Below, one piece after another: positions 1 to 8,733 of a DNA stretch of 64,000 nt; position 1 is the first letter of the stretch, and each line of letters starts with the position of its first letter. Source of the DNA: Massilia sp. METH4 (GTDB taxonomy: Bacteria > Pseudomonadota > Gammaproteobacteria > Burkholderiales > Burkholderiaceae_D); NCBI RefSeq assembly GCF_037094685.1, contig NZ_CP146614.1, positions 6,262,001 to 6,326,000 on the forward strand, written 5' to 3'. The notes under the pieces were generated by a model. That model was not told the DNA's origin. It worked only from the letters and a program-made list of their open reading frames with translations, and searched no databases. The translations under genes were made by a program, and so were the position numbers.

Positions 1-2
1 AC

Positions 3-668
3 CAGGCCGCCACGCTCGGCATCGACACCACGAGCGGTACGCCGAAGATGCAGGTGACGTTCGCCCGTTCCGTGTACGGCGTGGATGACGCGGCAATCGG
101 CGGCCAGCTGGGCGGCCTGGGCGCCTTCGAAAAGAACATCCTGAAACCGCTGCAGGACTCGATCGTCTCGATGGCCGACCAGCTGGCCACGAAGATCAAT
201 ACGCAGCTGGCCGCCGGCAAGGACGGCGCCGGCAATGCCGGCAAGCCGATGTTCGACATCAGCAGTACCGGCGCCACCGGCATCCTGTCCCTCGCGGCCG
301 GCTATACCGCCGACGACCTGGCCCTGTCTTCCGACGGCACGCCGGGCGACTCCGGCAACCTGCAACTGCTGGTCGATATCAAGAACCAGACCATCACCCT
401 GCCCTCCGTGGGCTCCGTGATCATCGGCGATGCCGACACGCAGATGGTCGGCAAGCTGGGCATCGACAGCCAGCAAAACAAGTCGCTGCTGAACACGGCG
501 ACGACGATCCGCCGCCAGGCGGAAGACGACTGGGCGGCAACGTCCGGCGTCAACCGCGACGAGGAAGCCATGAACCTCGTCGAGTTCCAGAACATGTACC
601 AGGCCAACATGAAGGTCGTGGCGGTCGCGAACAGCCTGTTCGACGCAACCCTGTCGATGTTCGGCTAA
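3..668 (+). CDS. flgK: Flagellar hook-associated protein FlgK (C-terminal part)
   Basis: This is the C-terminal part of hook-associated protein 1, which joins the flagellar hook to the filament after export by the flagellar type III system. The frame is open from the first bases of the window, so the gene starts upstream; 221 codons are visible. The end carries the helical D0 segment typical of FlgK (NLVEFQNMYQANMKVV, then a tail ending SMFG), which packs into the core of the filament junction. flgL begins 10 bases later, the usual flgK-flgL order. The name is secure; only the N-terminus is missing. Confidence 0.95.
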   Translation, partial: QAATLGIDTTSGTPKMQVTFARSVYGVDDAAIGGQLGGLGAFEKNILKPLQDSIVSMADQLATKINTQLAAGKDGAGNAGKPMFDISSTGATGILSLAAGYTADDLALSSDGTPGDSGNLQLLVDIKNQTITLPSVGSVIIGDADTQMVGKLGIDSQQNKSLLNTATTIRRQAEDDWAATSGVNRDEEAMNLVEFQNMYQANMKVVAVANSLFDATLSMFG

Positions 669-678
669 GGAGTAAGCA

Positions 679-1575
679 ATGCGTATCGCCAGCACCCAGT
701 TCCACGCCACGCTGACCCGCTCGCTCGAGCTGAACCAGACGTCGGTATCCCGCCTGACCCAGCAGATGGCGTCCGGCGACCGTGTCATGCTGCCGTCCGA
801 CGATCCCATCGCCACGGTGCGCATGTCGCGCCTGATGCGCGAAGAGTCGATCATCGGGCAGTACCGCGAAAACATCGACGCGGTGAAGATCCGCCTGTCG
901 AAGAACGAAGGCTACCTGTCCGGCATGATCGGCGACCTGACCGAAGTCCACGACATCATGGTGTGGGCGGCCGACGCCAGCAATACGCCGGACGACCTGA
1001 AGGCGATGGTCGACAGCCTGGTGGCGCTGCGCGACAGCATTGCCTACACGGCGAACACGCGCGACCAGGAAGGCAAATACCTGTTCTCCGGCACGCTGAC
1101 CAATACGGCGCCGATCACGGTGACCGGCACCACGTACGCCTACGCCGGCAATGCTGGCGAGCAAAAGGTGGTGGTCGGCAATGGCATCACGCAAACGGTC
1201 AACGTCAATGTCGGCGGGCTGGAAGGGCTGCTGAACAAGATGAACCAGGCCATCGACGCGCTGCGCACCACGACCACCACGTCGTCCGACCCGGCACTGC
1301 GCACACTGATCGGCGAGACGATGACGATGGTCAGCAGCACGCAGGACCAGCTGGCCGGCAAGGTGGCCAAGCTGGGCGGCGCGCAGAACGTGCTCGCCAC
1401 GCTCGACGATAACCATGCCAACGTGAGCCTGTCGAACAAGACGGCGCTGACCGAGCTGGGGCAGCTCGATTACGGTGTCGCAGCCACGGAACTATCCGGC
1501 TACAATATGGCCCTGCAGGCGACGTATCAGTCGTATTCCAAGATCAGCAATCTTTCTCTTTTCAACGTCCTGTAA
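679..1575 (+). CDS. flgL: Flagellar hook-associated protein FlgL
   Basis: Hook-filament junction protein 3, which sits between FlgK and the flagellin filament. The 298-residue length is normal for the family. The N-terminal flagellin-like helix contains LTQQMASGDRVMLPSDDP at about residues 29-46, and the C-terminal helix contains LSGYNMALQATYQSYSKIS, both typical of FlgL. An AAGGAG ribosome site at 667-672 overlaps the flgK stop and fixes the ATG at 679. It is almost certainly co-transcribed with flgK. Confidence 0.96.
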   Translation: MRIASTQFHATLTRSLELNQTSVSRLTQQMASGDRVMLPSDDPIATVRMSRLMREESIIGQYRENIDAVKIRLSKNEGYLSGMIGDLTEVHDIMVWAADASNTPDDLKAMVDSLVALRDSIAYTANTRDQEGKYLFSGTLTNTAPITVTGTTYAYAGNAGEQKVVVGNGITQTVNVNVGGLEGLLNKMNQAIDALRTTTTTSSDPALRTLIGETMTMVSSTQDQLAGKVAKLGGAQNVLATLDDNHANVSLSNKTALTELGQLDYGVAATELSGYNMALQATYQSYSKISNLSLFNVL

Positions 1576-1612
1576 TCCCTTAGTTCAACCGACCAAGTCT
1601 TAACACATCGCA

Positions 1613-2674
1613 ATGCAAATCATACAGCGCTCCAGCACTGCCGGAATCAGCAAGGATACGTCGGGTTCGACGACCGGGCTGGACCAGGCCGGCCTGGCAG
1701 GCGCTGCCCAGGGAAAAACGTCGGCCAACGGGCCGGCGCCGGGGGCGCCGGCCGCGCCCCCCACCCAGGCCGCGCCCGTGCGGCGCGGGCTGAGCAACTG
1801 GGACCAGCCCCTGCAGAACGATATCTCCAGCGCCCAGCAGGCGGTGGATTTCCTTGAACAAACGGCAGCACAGCTGCGCTCGCTGAAGACGGACCTTGCC
1901 GCCAAGCTCGCTTCGCGCCAGATGCGCGACGGCCAGCTCGAACAGCAGGTGCGCCAGTTTGCGGACACGTGGCGCAACCGCCGCGAAGTATCCGGCGGCT
2001 CGCTCGATGCTCAGCTCAAGTACAGCGGCTCGGAGCCGTCGAGCCAGCGCTTTACCGTGCGCGGCATGTCGCTGGCGAACCTGCGCAACGGCGCACGGGA
2101 AACGCTGGCCATTTCCGTCGGTGGCGGCGCGCAGGGATTGCGCTCCGTACACCTGTCGCCCGGGCTGTCCGACAAGGAAATCGTCAACCGCTTCGACCAG
2201 GCGCTCGGCCCCGTCGGCGTGCGCGTTTCCGCGAACGAGAATGGCGACCTGGTGTTTGCCACGGATGAAGCCAACTGGCCCGGCGTCCGCGATGCGATCG
2301 CCGTGCAGGGCAGCGGCATCCGCTTTCCCACCGGCCAGCTGAGCCGGCTGAAGGCGGAGCCGGAACAGCCCGCCGTGATGCCGGAGAACTGGGGCGTCGA
2401 GGATATCGAGTCGATGCGCGACACGCTGCAGCAAGTGATGCAGGCGCTGTCGCATGTGGAGCAGGCGCTGGCCAAGGTGCGCGGCGAGCTGAACACGGCC
2501 ACGCAGCGCGCGGAACGCTCGATGCCCGATATCGAAGTGGCCGGCGTGGAAGACCTGGCCACGCGCTTCGCCCGCATTGCCAACGAGCCGGGCTACCAGT
2601 CGCTGCTGGCATTGACGTCGGCGCTGGTGGGCATCAACCGGGATCGCGTCGTTTCGCTGCTGAGCTTGCGCTGA
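1613..2674 (+). CDS. Unrecognised protein downstream of flgL
   Basis: I do not recognise this 353-residue protein. It starts 37 bases after flgL on the same strand and may share its transcript. The first 55 residues are rich in Ala, Pro, Gly and Thr. Residues about 65-110 look helical or coiled (SSAQQAVDFLEQTAAQLRSL). A middle part (LAISVGGGAQGLRSVHLSPG, then VSANENGDLVFATDE) resembles the short beta motif found in flagellins and hook proteins, and the C-terminus is again helical. No signal peptide or membrane segment is visible. A helix-beta-helix layout beside flgKL suggests an accessory axial or filament-associated protein; that role is inference only. Confidence 0.6.
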   Translation: MQIIQRSSTAGISKDTSGSTTGLDQAGLAGAAQGKTSANGPAPGAPAAPPTQAAPVRRGLSNWDQPLQNDISSAQQAVDFLEQTAAQLRSLKTDLAAKLASRQMRDGQLEQQVRQFADTWRNRREVSGGSLDAQLKYSGSEPSSQRFTVRGMSLANLRNGARETLAISVGGGAQGLRSVHLSPGLSDKEIVNRFDQALGPVGVRVSANENGDLVFATDEANWPGVRDAIAVQGSGIRFPTGQLSRLKAEPEQPAVMPENWGVEDIESMRDTLQQVMQALSHVEQALAKVRGELNTATQRAERSMPDIEVAGVEDLATRFARIANEPGYQSLLALTSALVGINRDRVVSLLSLR

Positions 2675-2697
2675 GCTGCCTTGGTCCGAGCCGCCTC

Positions 2698-2746
2698 GGT
2701 GTCAGACACCTTTTCCGGCGCCCTTCCGGAAAAGGTGTCTGACACC
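2698..2746. repeat. Palindromic intergenic repeat, family A, copy 1
   Basis: A perfect inverted repeat with 21-base arms (2698-2718 and 2726-2746) around a 7-base loop. Each arm begins or ends with a smaller palindrome, GGTGTCAGACACC. It lies between two convergent genes and could act as a bidirectional terminator. Related copies lie at 33155-33204 and 39826-39874. Confidence 0.85.
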
Positions 2747-2817
2747 GGTTTTCCCAAGCGACACCGCTTTTCTCAGGCACCACCGGTACTGTCCAGGAGC
2801 ACCGGTTTGCCAGGCGT

Positions 2818-5007
2818 TCACCCCACCCCCAGCCTCCCCTGCCGCGCCAGCGCCAGCAACTCATCCGCCGGCGCCGGCCTGGCAAATACATACCCCTGCG
2901 CCAGATCGCACCCGGCGGCCTTCAGCAAGGCCAGTTGCGCCGTCGTTTCCACCCCTTCCGCCACCACTTCCAGCCCCAGCTTATGGGCCAGCAGGATGAT
3001 TGCTTCGCACAGCGCCAGGTCGCCGGTGTCGCCCGTCAGGCCTGCCACGAAGCTGCGGTCGATCTTCAGATAGTCGATCTCGAACTGCTTCAGTTGCGCC
3101 AGCGCGGAGTGGCCGGTGCCGAAATCGTCCAGCGCAACCTGCACGCCCATCGCATGCAGGAGGCCCAGCCGCTCGAACACGTGGCTGGGCGGCTCGTTCA
3201 GCAAGTCCTCGGAAACGTCCACGACCAGGCTTTTCGGCGGGAGCTTCATGCTTTCCACGTAGGAAAGCCAGTCGTGCTCGTCGTCGCGCAACTGCGCCGA
3301 CGTGAGATTGATGCTGACCTGGAACGGCCGCCCCAGTTCACGCTGCCACGCCAGCACCTGCTCCGCGGCCTGACGGAAGGCACGGTCGCCGATCTCGAGC
3401 AGCACGCCGGATGATTCCGCGCCAGCGATGAAGTCGGCCGGGTTCAGCAAGCCCCGCTCGGGGTGGCGCCAGCGCAGCAGCGCCTCGGCGCGTTCGACCA
3501 CGCCCGTCTTCAGGTTCACGATGGGCTGGTAGAACAGCTCGAACTCGTGCCCTGCCGTGGCCCGGCGCAGGTCGGCCGCCAGCCGGGCGCGCTGCTGGGC
3601 AGCCGACTGCATGTCTTCGGTGAAATAGCTGTAGCGGTTGCGGCCGCCGTTCTTGGCGGCATACATCGCCTGGTCGGCATGGCGCAGCAATTCCTCCGCA
3701 TCGGCCGCATCCGAAGGATACAGCGCGATGCCCACGCTGCCCGAGATATGCCCCTGTTCGCCGCCGGCGAGCTCGAACGGCCGGTTCAACACCGCGATCA
3801 CGTCCTGCGCCACCCGCTCCGCGTCCTGGACGTGCGCGAGGCCGGGCAGGATGCTCACGAATTCGTCGCCGCCGATGCGGGCCAGCGTGTCCGTCGCGCG
3901 CATGCAGGCGCCCAGCCTGGCCGCGGCCTGCACCAGCAGGGCGTCGCCCTGCTGGTGGCCGAAGCGGTCGTTGATCTGCTTGAACTGGTCGAGGTCGATG
4001 AACAGCAGCGCGAGGAAGCTGCGTTCGCGGCGCGCCTTCTTCATCTCGTGGCGCAGCCTTTCCTGGAACATGTTCCGGTTCGGCAAGCCGGTCAACGTGT
4101 CAAAGTTGGCTTGCTGCCAGGCCAGTTCCGCCGATTCACGGTGCTCGGTGATGTCCGTTGCGAGCACCAGCGCACCGAGGAAACCGCCGTCGGCATCGAA
4201 CAGCGGGTTCGCGGTCAGGTGCACCCACAGGGCACTGCCGTCGCTGCGCATGAATTTCAGCTCGTGCCGGCCCGGCATGCCTTCCTGCTGGCGCGCGATA
4301 TTGCGTTCCAACACCGAGCGCCCTTCCGCATCGAGGAAGGATAGCAGCGGGCGGCCGGCCAGCGCATCGACCGGATAGCCCAGCATTTCGGCCATGCGCG
4401 GATTGACGAAGCTGGTGCGCGCTTGCGCGTCGAATTCCCAGATGCCTTCACGGGCGGTCTGCACGATGCGGCGGAAGCGCTCTTCGCTCTTTTCCAGCGC
4501 GGCCAGGCGCCCTTCGGCGGGCTCGACCGTCAGCCGCAAGGCACCGGCCGCCGCGCAGCCCAGCAGTGTGACCGGCACGCCACGGTCGCCCCGGTCCCGC
4601 TCCAGCTGCACGCCGCACCGGATCGGCTCCTGGCTGGCAAGCGCCTTCGCGGCGAATGCGTCGAAGTCGGCCAGGAAGCGCTGCGCCACGTAGGCGCGAA
4701 AGCGCTCGCGGCCGGCAGCTGCGCGGTCGATGCCCAGCAGGTCGGCACCCACCAGGTTCATTTGCAGGATCGTGGAATCGGGGTCGAGGAGGAAGGCACC
4801 CACCGGCGCCAGCAGGTACAGGTCGTCGAAACCGGCGCGTTCCCCGCCGGCGCCGTTCGGCACCCGCGGGAACAGGCCACCGCCACCCAGCGCGGCCAGC
4901 AAGCCTTCATGCGACAGCTCGGCCGGCAGGCCAGGCAGGAAGGCGCCTGACGCGTCCGGCGGCCGGACGACTGGCAGGGAATTGGGCGCGGGCGTGGGGT
5001 TGTCCAT
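2818..5007 (-). CDS. PAS-GGDEF-EAL cyclic-di-GMP turnover protein
   Basis: A 729-residue cytoplasmic protein that probably makes and/or degrades c-di-GMP in response to PAS-sensed signals. A PAS-like segment lies at about residues 60-170 and a clear PAS/PAC at about 175-300. The cyclase domain (about 305-465) keeps the GGDEF signature (ARIGGDEFVSI near residue 377). The EAL domain (about 485-725) keeps AEALLRW near residue 507 and the metal-binding LDDFGTGHSALAQL, so both activities look possible. No transmembrane helix is visible. It converges with the flgL-side genes and stands alone; flagellar control is plausible from position only. Confidence 0.92.
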   Translation of the reverse strand: MDNPTPAPNSLPVVRPPDASGAFLPGLPAELSHEGLLAALGGGGLFPRVPNGAGGERAGFDDLYLLAPVGAFLLDPDSTILQMNLVGADLLGIDRAAAGRERFRAYVAQRFLADFDAFAAKALASQEPIRCGVQLERDRGDRGVPVTLLGCAAAGALRLTVEPAEGRLAALEKSEERFRRIVQTAREGIWEFDAQARTSFVNPRMAEMLGYPVDALAGRPLLSFLDAEGRSVLERNIARQQEGMPGRHELKFMRSDGSALWVHLTANPLFDADGGFLGALVLATDITEHRESAELAWQQANFDTLTGLPNRNMFQERLRHEMKKARRERSFLALLFIDLDQFKQINDRFGHQQGDALLVQAAARLGACMRATDTLARIGGDEFVSILPGLAHVQDAERVAQDVIAVLNRPFELAGGEQGHISGSVGIALYPSDAADAEELLRHADQAMYAAKNGGRNRYSYFTEDMQSAAQQRARLAADLRRATAGHEFELFYQPIVNLKTGVVERAEALLRWRHPERGLLNPADFIAGAESSGVLLEIGDRAFRQAAEQVLAWQRELGRPFQVSINLTSAQLRDDEHDWLSYVESMKLPPKSLVVDVSEDLLNEPPSHVFERLGLLHAMGVQVALDDFGTGHSALAQLKQFEIDYLKIDRSFVAGLTGDTGDLALCEAIILLAHKLGLEVVAEGVETTAQLALLKAAGCDLAQGYVFARPAPADELLALARQGRLGVG

Positions 5008-5127
5008 GGCGTGATGAAACCCTCATGAGAATCGACTGTCGTGACACGGAAGCGCTGTCGAAACCAGCCTAGCATGTACGCTTTGACAAGTCGAGCGCGG
5101 CCCGCTGCCGCGCGCCCCGGCCGGTCT

Positions 5128-5532
5128 TTACCAGGCGCGGCGGCGGCCGAAGTTGTGGCCGACCACGAGCGTGGTACTGGCGACCAGCGTGGACAGGCCG
5201 AGGATCAGCTGCACCAGCTTGTCGGCCGGCAGTACCCACATCGAGCCCTTCGGCGGCTCGGCCTGGGCCACGGCGGAGATCAGTGGCGCCACCCACTCGG
5301 CGTCCGGCGTAATATCGAGAACAATGGCGTCGTCGGAAGTCTGCATGTAGATGTCGCCTCCGGCGGCCAACGTGAAGCACACGCCATAGCCGGTCTCGTT
5401 CTTGCCGACATGTTCCTGCAACGCCAGGTCGTGCTCGGCGATCCACAGTTCGGCGTCGGCGGGGGTTTCCAGTGCCGTCCACGGCACAGGGCGGAACCGT
5501 GGTTTCGCCTCTTCGTCATTATCGTGCTGCAT
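5128..5532 (-). CDS. Small protein with a C-terminal membrane helix
   Basis: An unrecognised protein of 134 residues if it starts at the internal ATG (MQHDNDEEAK). The frame extends 27 codons upstream, but that stretch lacks protein-like composition. The N-terminal 100 residues are acidic and soluble-looking, with a beta-rich centre (GYGVCFTLAAGGDIYMQTSD). Residues about 107-125 (QLILGLSTLVASTTLVVG) form a single hydrophobic helix followed by Arg residues, consistent with a C-terminally anchored membrane protein. It is divergent from the DUF3460 gene, about 70 bases away. No function can be given. Confidence 0.65.
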   Translation of the reverse strand: MQHDNDEEAKPRFRPVPWTALETPADAELWIAEHDLALQEHVGKNETGYGVCFTLAAGGDIYMQTSDDAIVLDITPDAEWVAPLISAVAQAEPPKGSMWVLPADKLVQLILGLSTLVASTTLVVGHNFGRRRAW

Positions 5533-5599
5533 CGGTGTTTCGGTATTCGGCTTCAAGTCGGATGACACGGCCCGGCAGTGTAACCGAAGAACAGGAGGA

Positions 5600-5788
5600 A
5601 TGATGAAATACAAGCGCTATGTATCGGAATTCGAGCAATTCCTGAACAAGTACAAGGAAGACCACCCGAACGTGGAAGCCGAACAGCGGCGTGGGTGGAA
5701 GATCTGGTGGGATCACCGGCTCGACCTCGACGCGATGGACCGGCAGCGGCAGGATACGGTGGAGACGAAGCCGTATTACTACGGGTGA
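5600..5788 (+). CDS. DUF3460 family small protein
   Basis: A 62-residue protein matching the short DUF3460 family found mainly in Betaproteobacteria. Recognisable features are the start MKYKRYVSEFEQFL, an RRGWKIWWDHRLD core and an aromatic end PYYYG. A strong AGGAGG at 5593-5598 precedes two adjacent ATG codons at 5600 and 5603; either could be used. It is soluble, charged and probably helical. The molecular role of the family is unknown. Immediately downstream begins the palindrome array at 5830-6158. Confidence 0.8.
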   Translation: MMKYKRYVSEFEQFLNKYKEDHPNVEAEQRRGWKIWWDHRLDLDAMDRQRQDTVETKPYYYG

Positions 5789-5829
5789 CGAGGGGTCGAC
5801 CCGGCCTTCAGGGCCGGGCGAGAAAGCGG

Positions 5830-6158
5830 GCGGGGCACTGCTCCGCGATGCATCTTTCGGGGTACGCAGGGTCCGAGTCTCGGCCTTGCAAGGCTTGGCC
5901 GTTCGACGGGCGCGAAGCAGCGCTTCGCGAAACATCTTCAGTGGTACGCTGGCCCCCAGTCTCGGCCTTGCAAGGCCGAGCCGTAAAGCGCGCGCGGAGC
6001 AGTGCTCCGCGATTGCTTTAGTGGTGCCTCTCCCCAGTCCAAGCCTTGCAAGGCTTGGCCGTGACGCAGGCGCGGAGCAGTGCTCCGCGAAAAGTGGCGC
6101 TTTGGAGGCCAAGCCTTGCAAGGCTTGGCCGTTCGACGGGCGCGAAGCAGCGCTTCGC
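5830..6158. repeat. Array of alternating covarying palindromes
   Basis: The non-coding stretch 5789-6170 is filled by repeat units 70-80 bases long. Four units pair a palindrome centred on CCTTGCAAGG (near 5890, 5961-5980, 6039-6058, 6107-6130) with a hairpin of the form GCGRAGCAGYGCTYCGC (5912-5928, 5994-6010, 6072-6088, 6142-6158). A fifth, partial hairpin lies at 5830-5846. In three units the arms change on both sides together: CTCGGCC...GGCCGAG becomes CCAAGCC...GGCTTGG, and GGAGC...GCTCC becomes GAAGC...GCTTC. The spurious open frames here are side effects of the repeat. Confidence 0.88.
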
Positions 6159-6170
6159 GAATTCCCCGTC

Positions 6171-6800
6171 TCACCCCTTCCACGTCCTTTTCAAGCCGGT
6201 GTCGGCATGGATCCAACCGCCGCGCGGTCCGCTGCGGTAGTAGAAGCCGACGCCGCCCTGGCGGAAGCTCTTGATGAGGCCGCCTACGACTTCTTCGTTC
6301 AGGTTGGCGATGCGGATATCGGCCGCCTTGCCTTCCATGTGCAGCGATTGCCGCGCGGCGGGAATGCCCTGCTCGCGCAGCCGCTGGTTCGAGGCCGGCG
6401 TTCGGTAGCCGGACAGGATCTCGATCGGGCTGTTGATGCCGTAGCGGGCCACGAACGCCTGCGCGCCCCACAGCGTTTCCAGCAGCTTCGGATCGATCGC
6501 GGTCGAAGCCTTGCCGTTCACGTCGCGAAGCAGATGGCACAGTTCCTGATAGGCTGAATCGATCAGTTCACCATCCTTCCAGTACAGTACCGACGTCTTT
6601 TCGCCTGTCTGCGGCCGGGTCATCGTCAGCGTGCGGGGCTTGACCCAGAATTCCAGGTCAAGCGCCTGGGCGTCGAAAATATCGGGCGGCGGTTCCAGAT
6701 CCTGTGCGCGCGCTGGCGCCAGGCCGACCAGCGGTGCCCCGATGAGGCTGGCGGCGGCTGCCCCCAGTGTCTTGTGTAGAAAATCTCTGCGCGTTGCCAT
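6171..6800 (-). CDS. DUF882/YcbK-like murein endopeptidase (M15 fold)
   Basis: A 209-residue periplasmic protein of the DUF882/YcbK family, whose E. coli member MepK cuts peptidoglycan cross-links. The N-terminus has a twin-arginine-type signal (MATRRDFLHKTL, then a hydrophobic stretch ending ARAQ), so export by Tat is likely. The peptidase part shows SGYRTPASNQRL near residue 130, the zinc motif SLHMEGKAAD and the final WIHADTG, matching the HxxGxxxD...H arrangement of M15 peptidases. Its stop lies directly against the palindrome array. Confidence 0.88.
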   Translation of the reverse strand: MATRRDFLHKTLGAAAASLIGAPLVGLAPARAQDLEPPPDIFDAQALDLEFWVKPRTLTMTRPQTGEKTSVLYWKDGELIDSAYQELCHLLRDVNGKASTAIDPKLLETLWGAQAFVARYGINSPIEILSGYRTPASNQRLREQGIPAARQSLHMEGKAADIRIANLNEEVVGGLIKSFRQGGVGFYYRSGPRGGWIHADTGLKRTWKG

Positions 6801-6943
6801 AGCTATCCCATTGATGCAGTGAAGCGGATGCGAGCGTCACTATATCCGATAGCAGGGGGACTTGAGAAAGCTCTTTAACTGTGTGGCCTAAATTGTATCT
6901 ATTATGGCTCAACATTTAAGGCTTGCTTAAGCCCCGGTTGCGG

Positions 6944-7768
6944 TCACGCGGCTGCTTGCACAGGCTGGCCCGGCAGGATGGCGCGCGGCATGTCCAGCGC
7001 ATGCCCCTGGGCCAGCGGCTGCACGCCCGCAAGCCCGGCGATCGAGTGCAGCGCCGACAGCGCCGCCGCCCCTTCGGCATGATGGAACAGGACGCGGCTG
7101 CCGCGCGCCTCGGCTGCGATGAGCAAGCCCGCCAGTCCATCCCAGTCGCGCGCAATGCGCGCATCGATACGGATCACATCCGGTCGCACGCGCTCCAGCA
7201 AGGCCTGGCCCTCCTGCGCGCTGGCCGCATGCACCGCGAAACGGAAGCCGTTGCGGCGGTAATTGTCGGCCACGTAGCCGAGCAGCCAGTTCTGCTGCGG
7301 CGTGGTCTGCGGCAGTTGCAGGACCACCTGGGCGAGCGGCAATTCGAGCGCGTCGAGAATACGGCGGAAGGCGTGGCCGTGGTTGGTACTGACTGCCGAC
7401 AGCAGCCGCCCGTGCACGTTCAGGTGCAGGTCGAGCCGCTCGGCATCGGGCTGGCGGAAGAAATTGATGGCATGGAGCATCCGGCACAGGCGGTCGAGTT
7501 CCACGGATTCGTCGTCGCTCGCGGCATTCTCCAGCAGGCGCCACAGCGACAGCCCTTCGTCCTCCGCCGACAGCCCCCGCGCCAGGCCCTCGCACGCCAC
7601 GGCGGCACCCGAATCCAGCTTGCGGATCGGGTGGAACACGCTCGTCATCGTGCAATTGAAGAAACGGCCGTGGGCACGGCCGGAAGCGTCCAGCCAGAGC
7701 GAGGAAGCGGTGCCGGCGGCGGGATCGGCCAGCCGGGCCAGGTATTGTTGCAGGATGGGGAAACTCAT
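6944..7768 (-). CDS. Degenerate EAL-domain protein
   Basis: A 274-residue protein with the outline of an EAL phosphodiesterase but without the catalytic set. CEGLARG replaces EALLRW, HLNVHGRLL keeps the Asn, VVLQLPQ lacks the Glu of the third strand, the DDFG motif is replaced by VHAAS, and the end LAQGHALDMP matches the usual QGYxxxxP. It therefore probably binds a partner or c-di-GMP rather than hydrolysing it, like YdiV-type proteins. The start at 7768 is supported by AAAGG eight bases upstream; a longer frame exists but is not protein-like. Confidence 0.72.
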   Translation of the reverse strand: MSFPILQQYLARLADPAAGTASSLWLDASGRAHGRFFNCTMTSVFHPIRKLDSGAAVACEGLARGLSAEDEGLSLWRLLENAASDDESVELDRLCRMLHAINFFRQPDAERLDLHLNVHGRLLSAVSTNHGHAFRRILDALELPLAQVVLQLPQTTPQQNWLLGYVADNYRRNGFRFAVHAASAQEGQALLERVRPDVIRIDARIARDWDGLAGLLIAAEARGSRVLFHHAEGAAALSALHSIAGLAGVQPLAQGHALDMPRAILPGQPVQAAA

Positions 7769-7826
7769 TGCAGCCTTTCTGAAGCAGATGCGATACGACA
7801 AGGCTAAGCCCACGGCAGCCATTTCA

Positions 7827-7841
7827 AAACGAATCGTTTTA
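7827..7841. promoter_or_regulatory. Operator-like palindrome AAAACGA-A-TCGTTTT
   Basis: A perfect 15-base dyad 59 bases upstream of the degenerate EAL start, in an otherwise AT-richer divergent region (7769-8043). It has the size of a repressor half-site pair. No regulator for it is known in the window. Confidence 0.35.
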
Positions 7842-7893
7842 CCGATTGTTATGCGGCCCGTGCATATCCCGGCGCTGTCGCTCCCGAACAACA

Positions 7894-7914
7894 GGGGACT
7901 GTCCCCGATTTTTT
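7894..7914. terminator. Terminator-like GGGGAC-T-GTCCCC hairpin with T run
   Basis: An inverted repeat at 7894-7906 is followed by GATTTTTT, and a partial second copy (AACAGGGACAGCC) follows at about 7917. It resembles a short dispersed repeat. It could terminate a plus-strand transcript, but no plus-strand gene lies directly upstream. Confidence 0.35.
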
Positions 7915-8043
7915 ACAACAGGGACAGCCGGTGCGTTTCCATCGAGCATCACGTTCAGCACATAAGCATATTGAAAATGATTCGTTTCCCCTTCAACGGT
8001 GCGCGGGTATCGTTGGCTCAACTAAACGATTTTCGATGTCACC

Positions 8044-8733
8044 ATGTGCCAGCTCCTCGGATTGAACAGCAGCGTACCCGCCGGACTCGGGCCCTTCTTC
8101 GACGTATTCGCCGAACGGGGCGGCCGCACCGATGAGCACAAGGATGGCTGGGGGATTGCCTTCCACAGCGGCAAGCGCTGCCGCCTGTACACGGACCACC
8201 GGGCCGCCATCGATTCGCCGCTGGCGGCGCGCATCCGCCGCCGCCCTTTGCGGGCCCGCAACATCCTGGCGCACATCCGCAAGGCCACGCAGGGCCGCAT
8301 CGCCATCGAGAACGTGCACCCGTTCGCCCGCCCGCTGTGGGGCCGCACCTGGTGCTTCGCTCACAATGGCGACCTGAAGGAGTTCGCGCCGGCGCCCGGC
8401 CTGTTCGTGCCGCAGGGCGACACCGACAGCGAGGCGGCCTTCTGCCTGCTGCTGTCGCGCCTGGCGAGCCGCTTCCCGGACGGCGAGCCGGCCACCCACG
8501 CGCTGCGCGACGCGCTTGCCGAGGTGGCCGCCGAGATCGCCGCGCACGGCACCTTCAATTTCATCCTGTCGAATGGCGAGACGCTGTTCGCGCACTGCTC
8601 GACCCACCTGCACTACCGCCTGGACGACGGCCGCGCGATGATCGCCACCCAGCCGGTCGACACGCACGACGGATGGGTGGCCTTCGCGGCCGGCGAGTTG
8701 AAGGCGTTTGGCAGCGGTACGCTGCATCCCTGA
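8044..8733 (+). CDS. YafJ-type class II glutamine amidotransferase
   Basis: A 229-residue N-terminal-nucleophile amidotransferase domain standing alone, as in YafJ. After removal of Met the protein begins with the catalytic Cys (MCQLLGLNS). Further family features are DGWGIAFHSG, the NILAHIRKATQG loop, ENVHPFARPLWGRTW and WCFAHNGDL, the last giving the Asn-Gly oxyanion part. No synthase domain is attached, so the ammonia acceptor is unknown. No clear ribosome site precedes the ATG, but the position of Cys2 decides the start. The last codons lie within a 27-base tandem repeat. Confidence 0.9.
   Translation: MCQLLGLNSSVPAGLGPFFDVFAERGGRTDEHKDGWGIAFHSGKRCRLYTDHRAAIDSPLAARIRRRPLRARNILAHIRKATQGRIAIENVHPFARPLWGRTWCFAHNGDLKEFAPAPGLFVPQGDTDSEAAFCLLLSRLASRFPDGEPATHALRDALAEVAAEIAAHGTFNFILSNGETLFAHCSTHLHYRLDDGRAMIATQPVDTHDGWVAFAAGELKAFGSGTLHP

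Noticed and set aside
5830..6158. CRISPR array or coding repeats
   Set aside because: Units vary in length, hold two different palindromes and have no unique spacers; the open frames shift between units.
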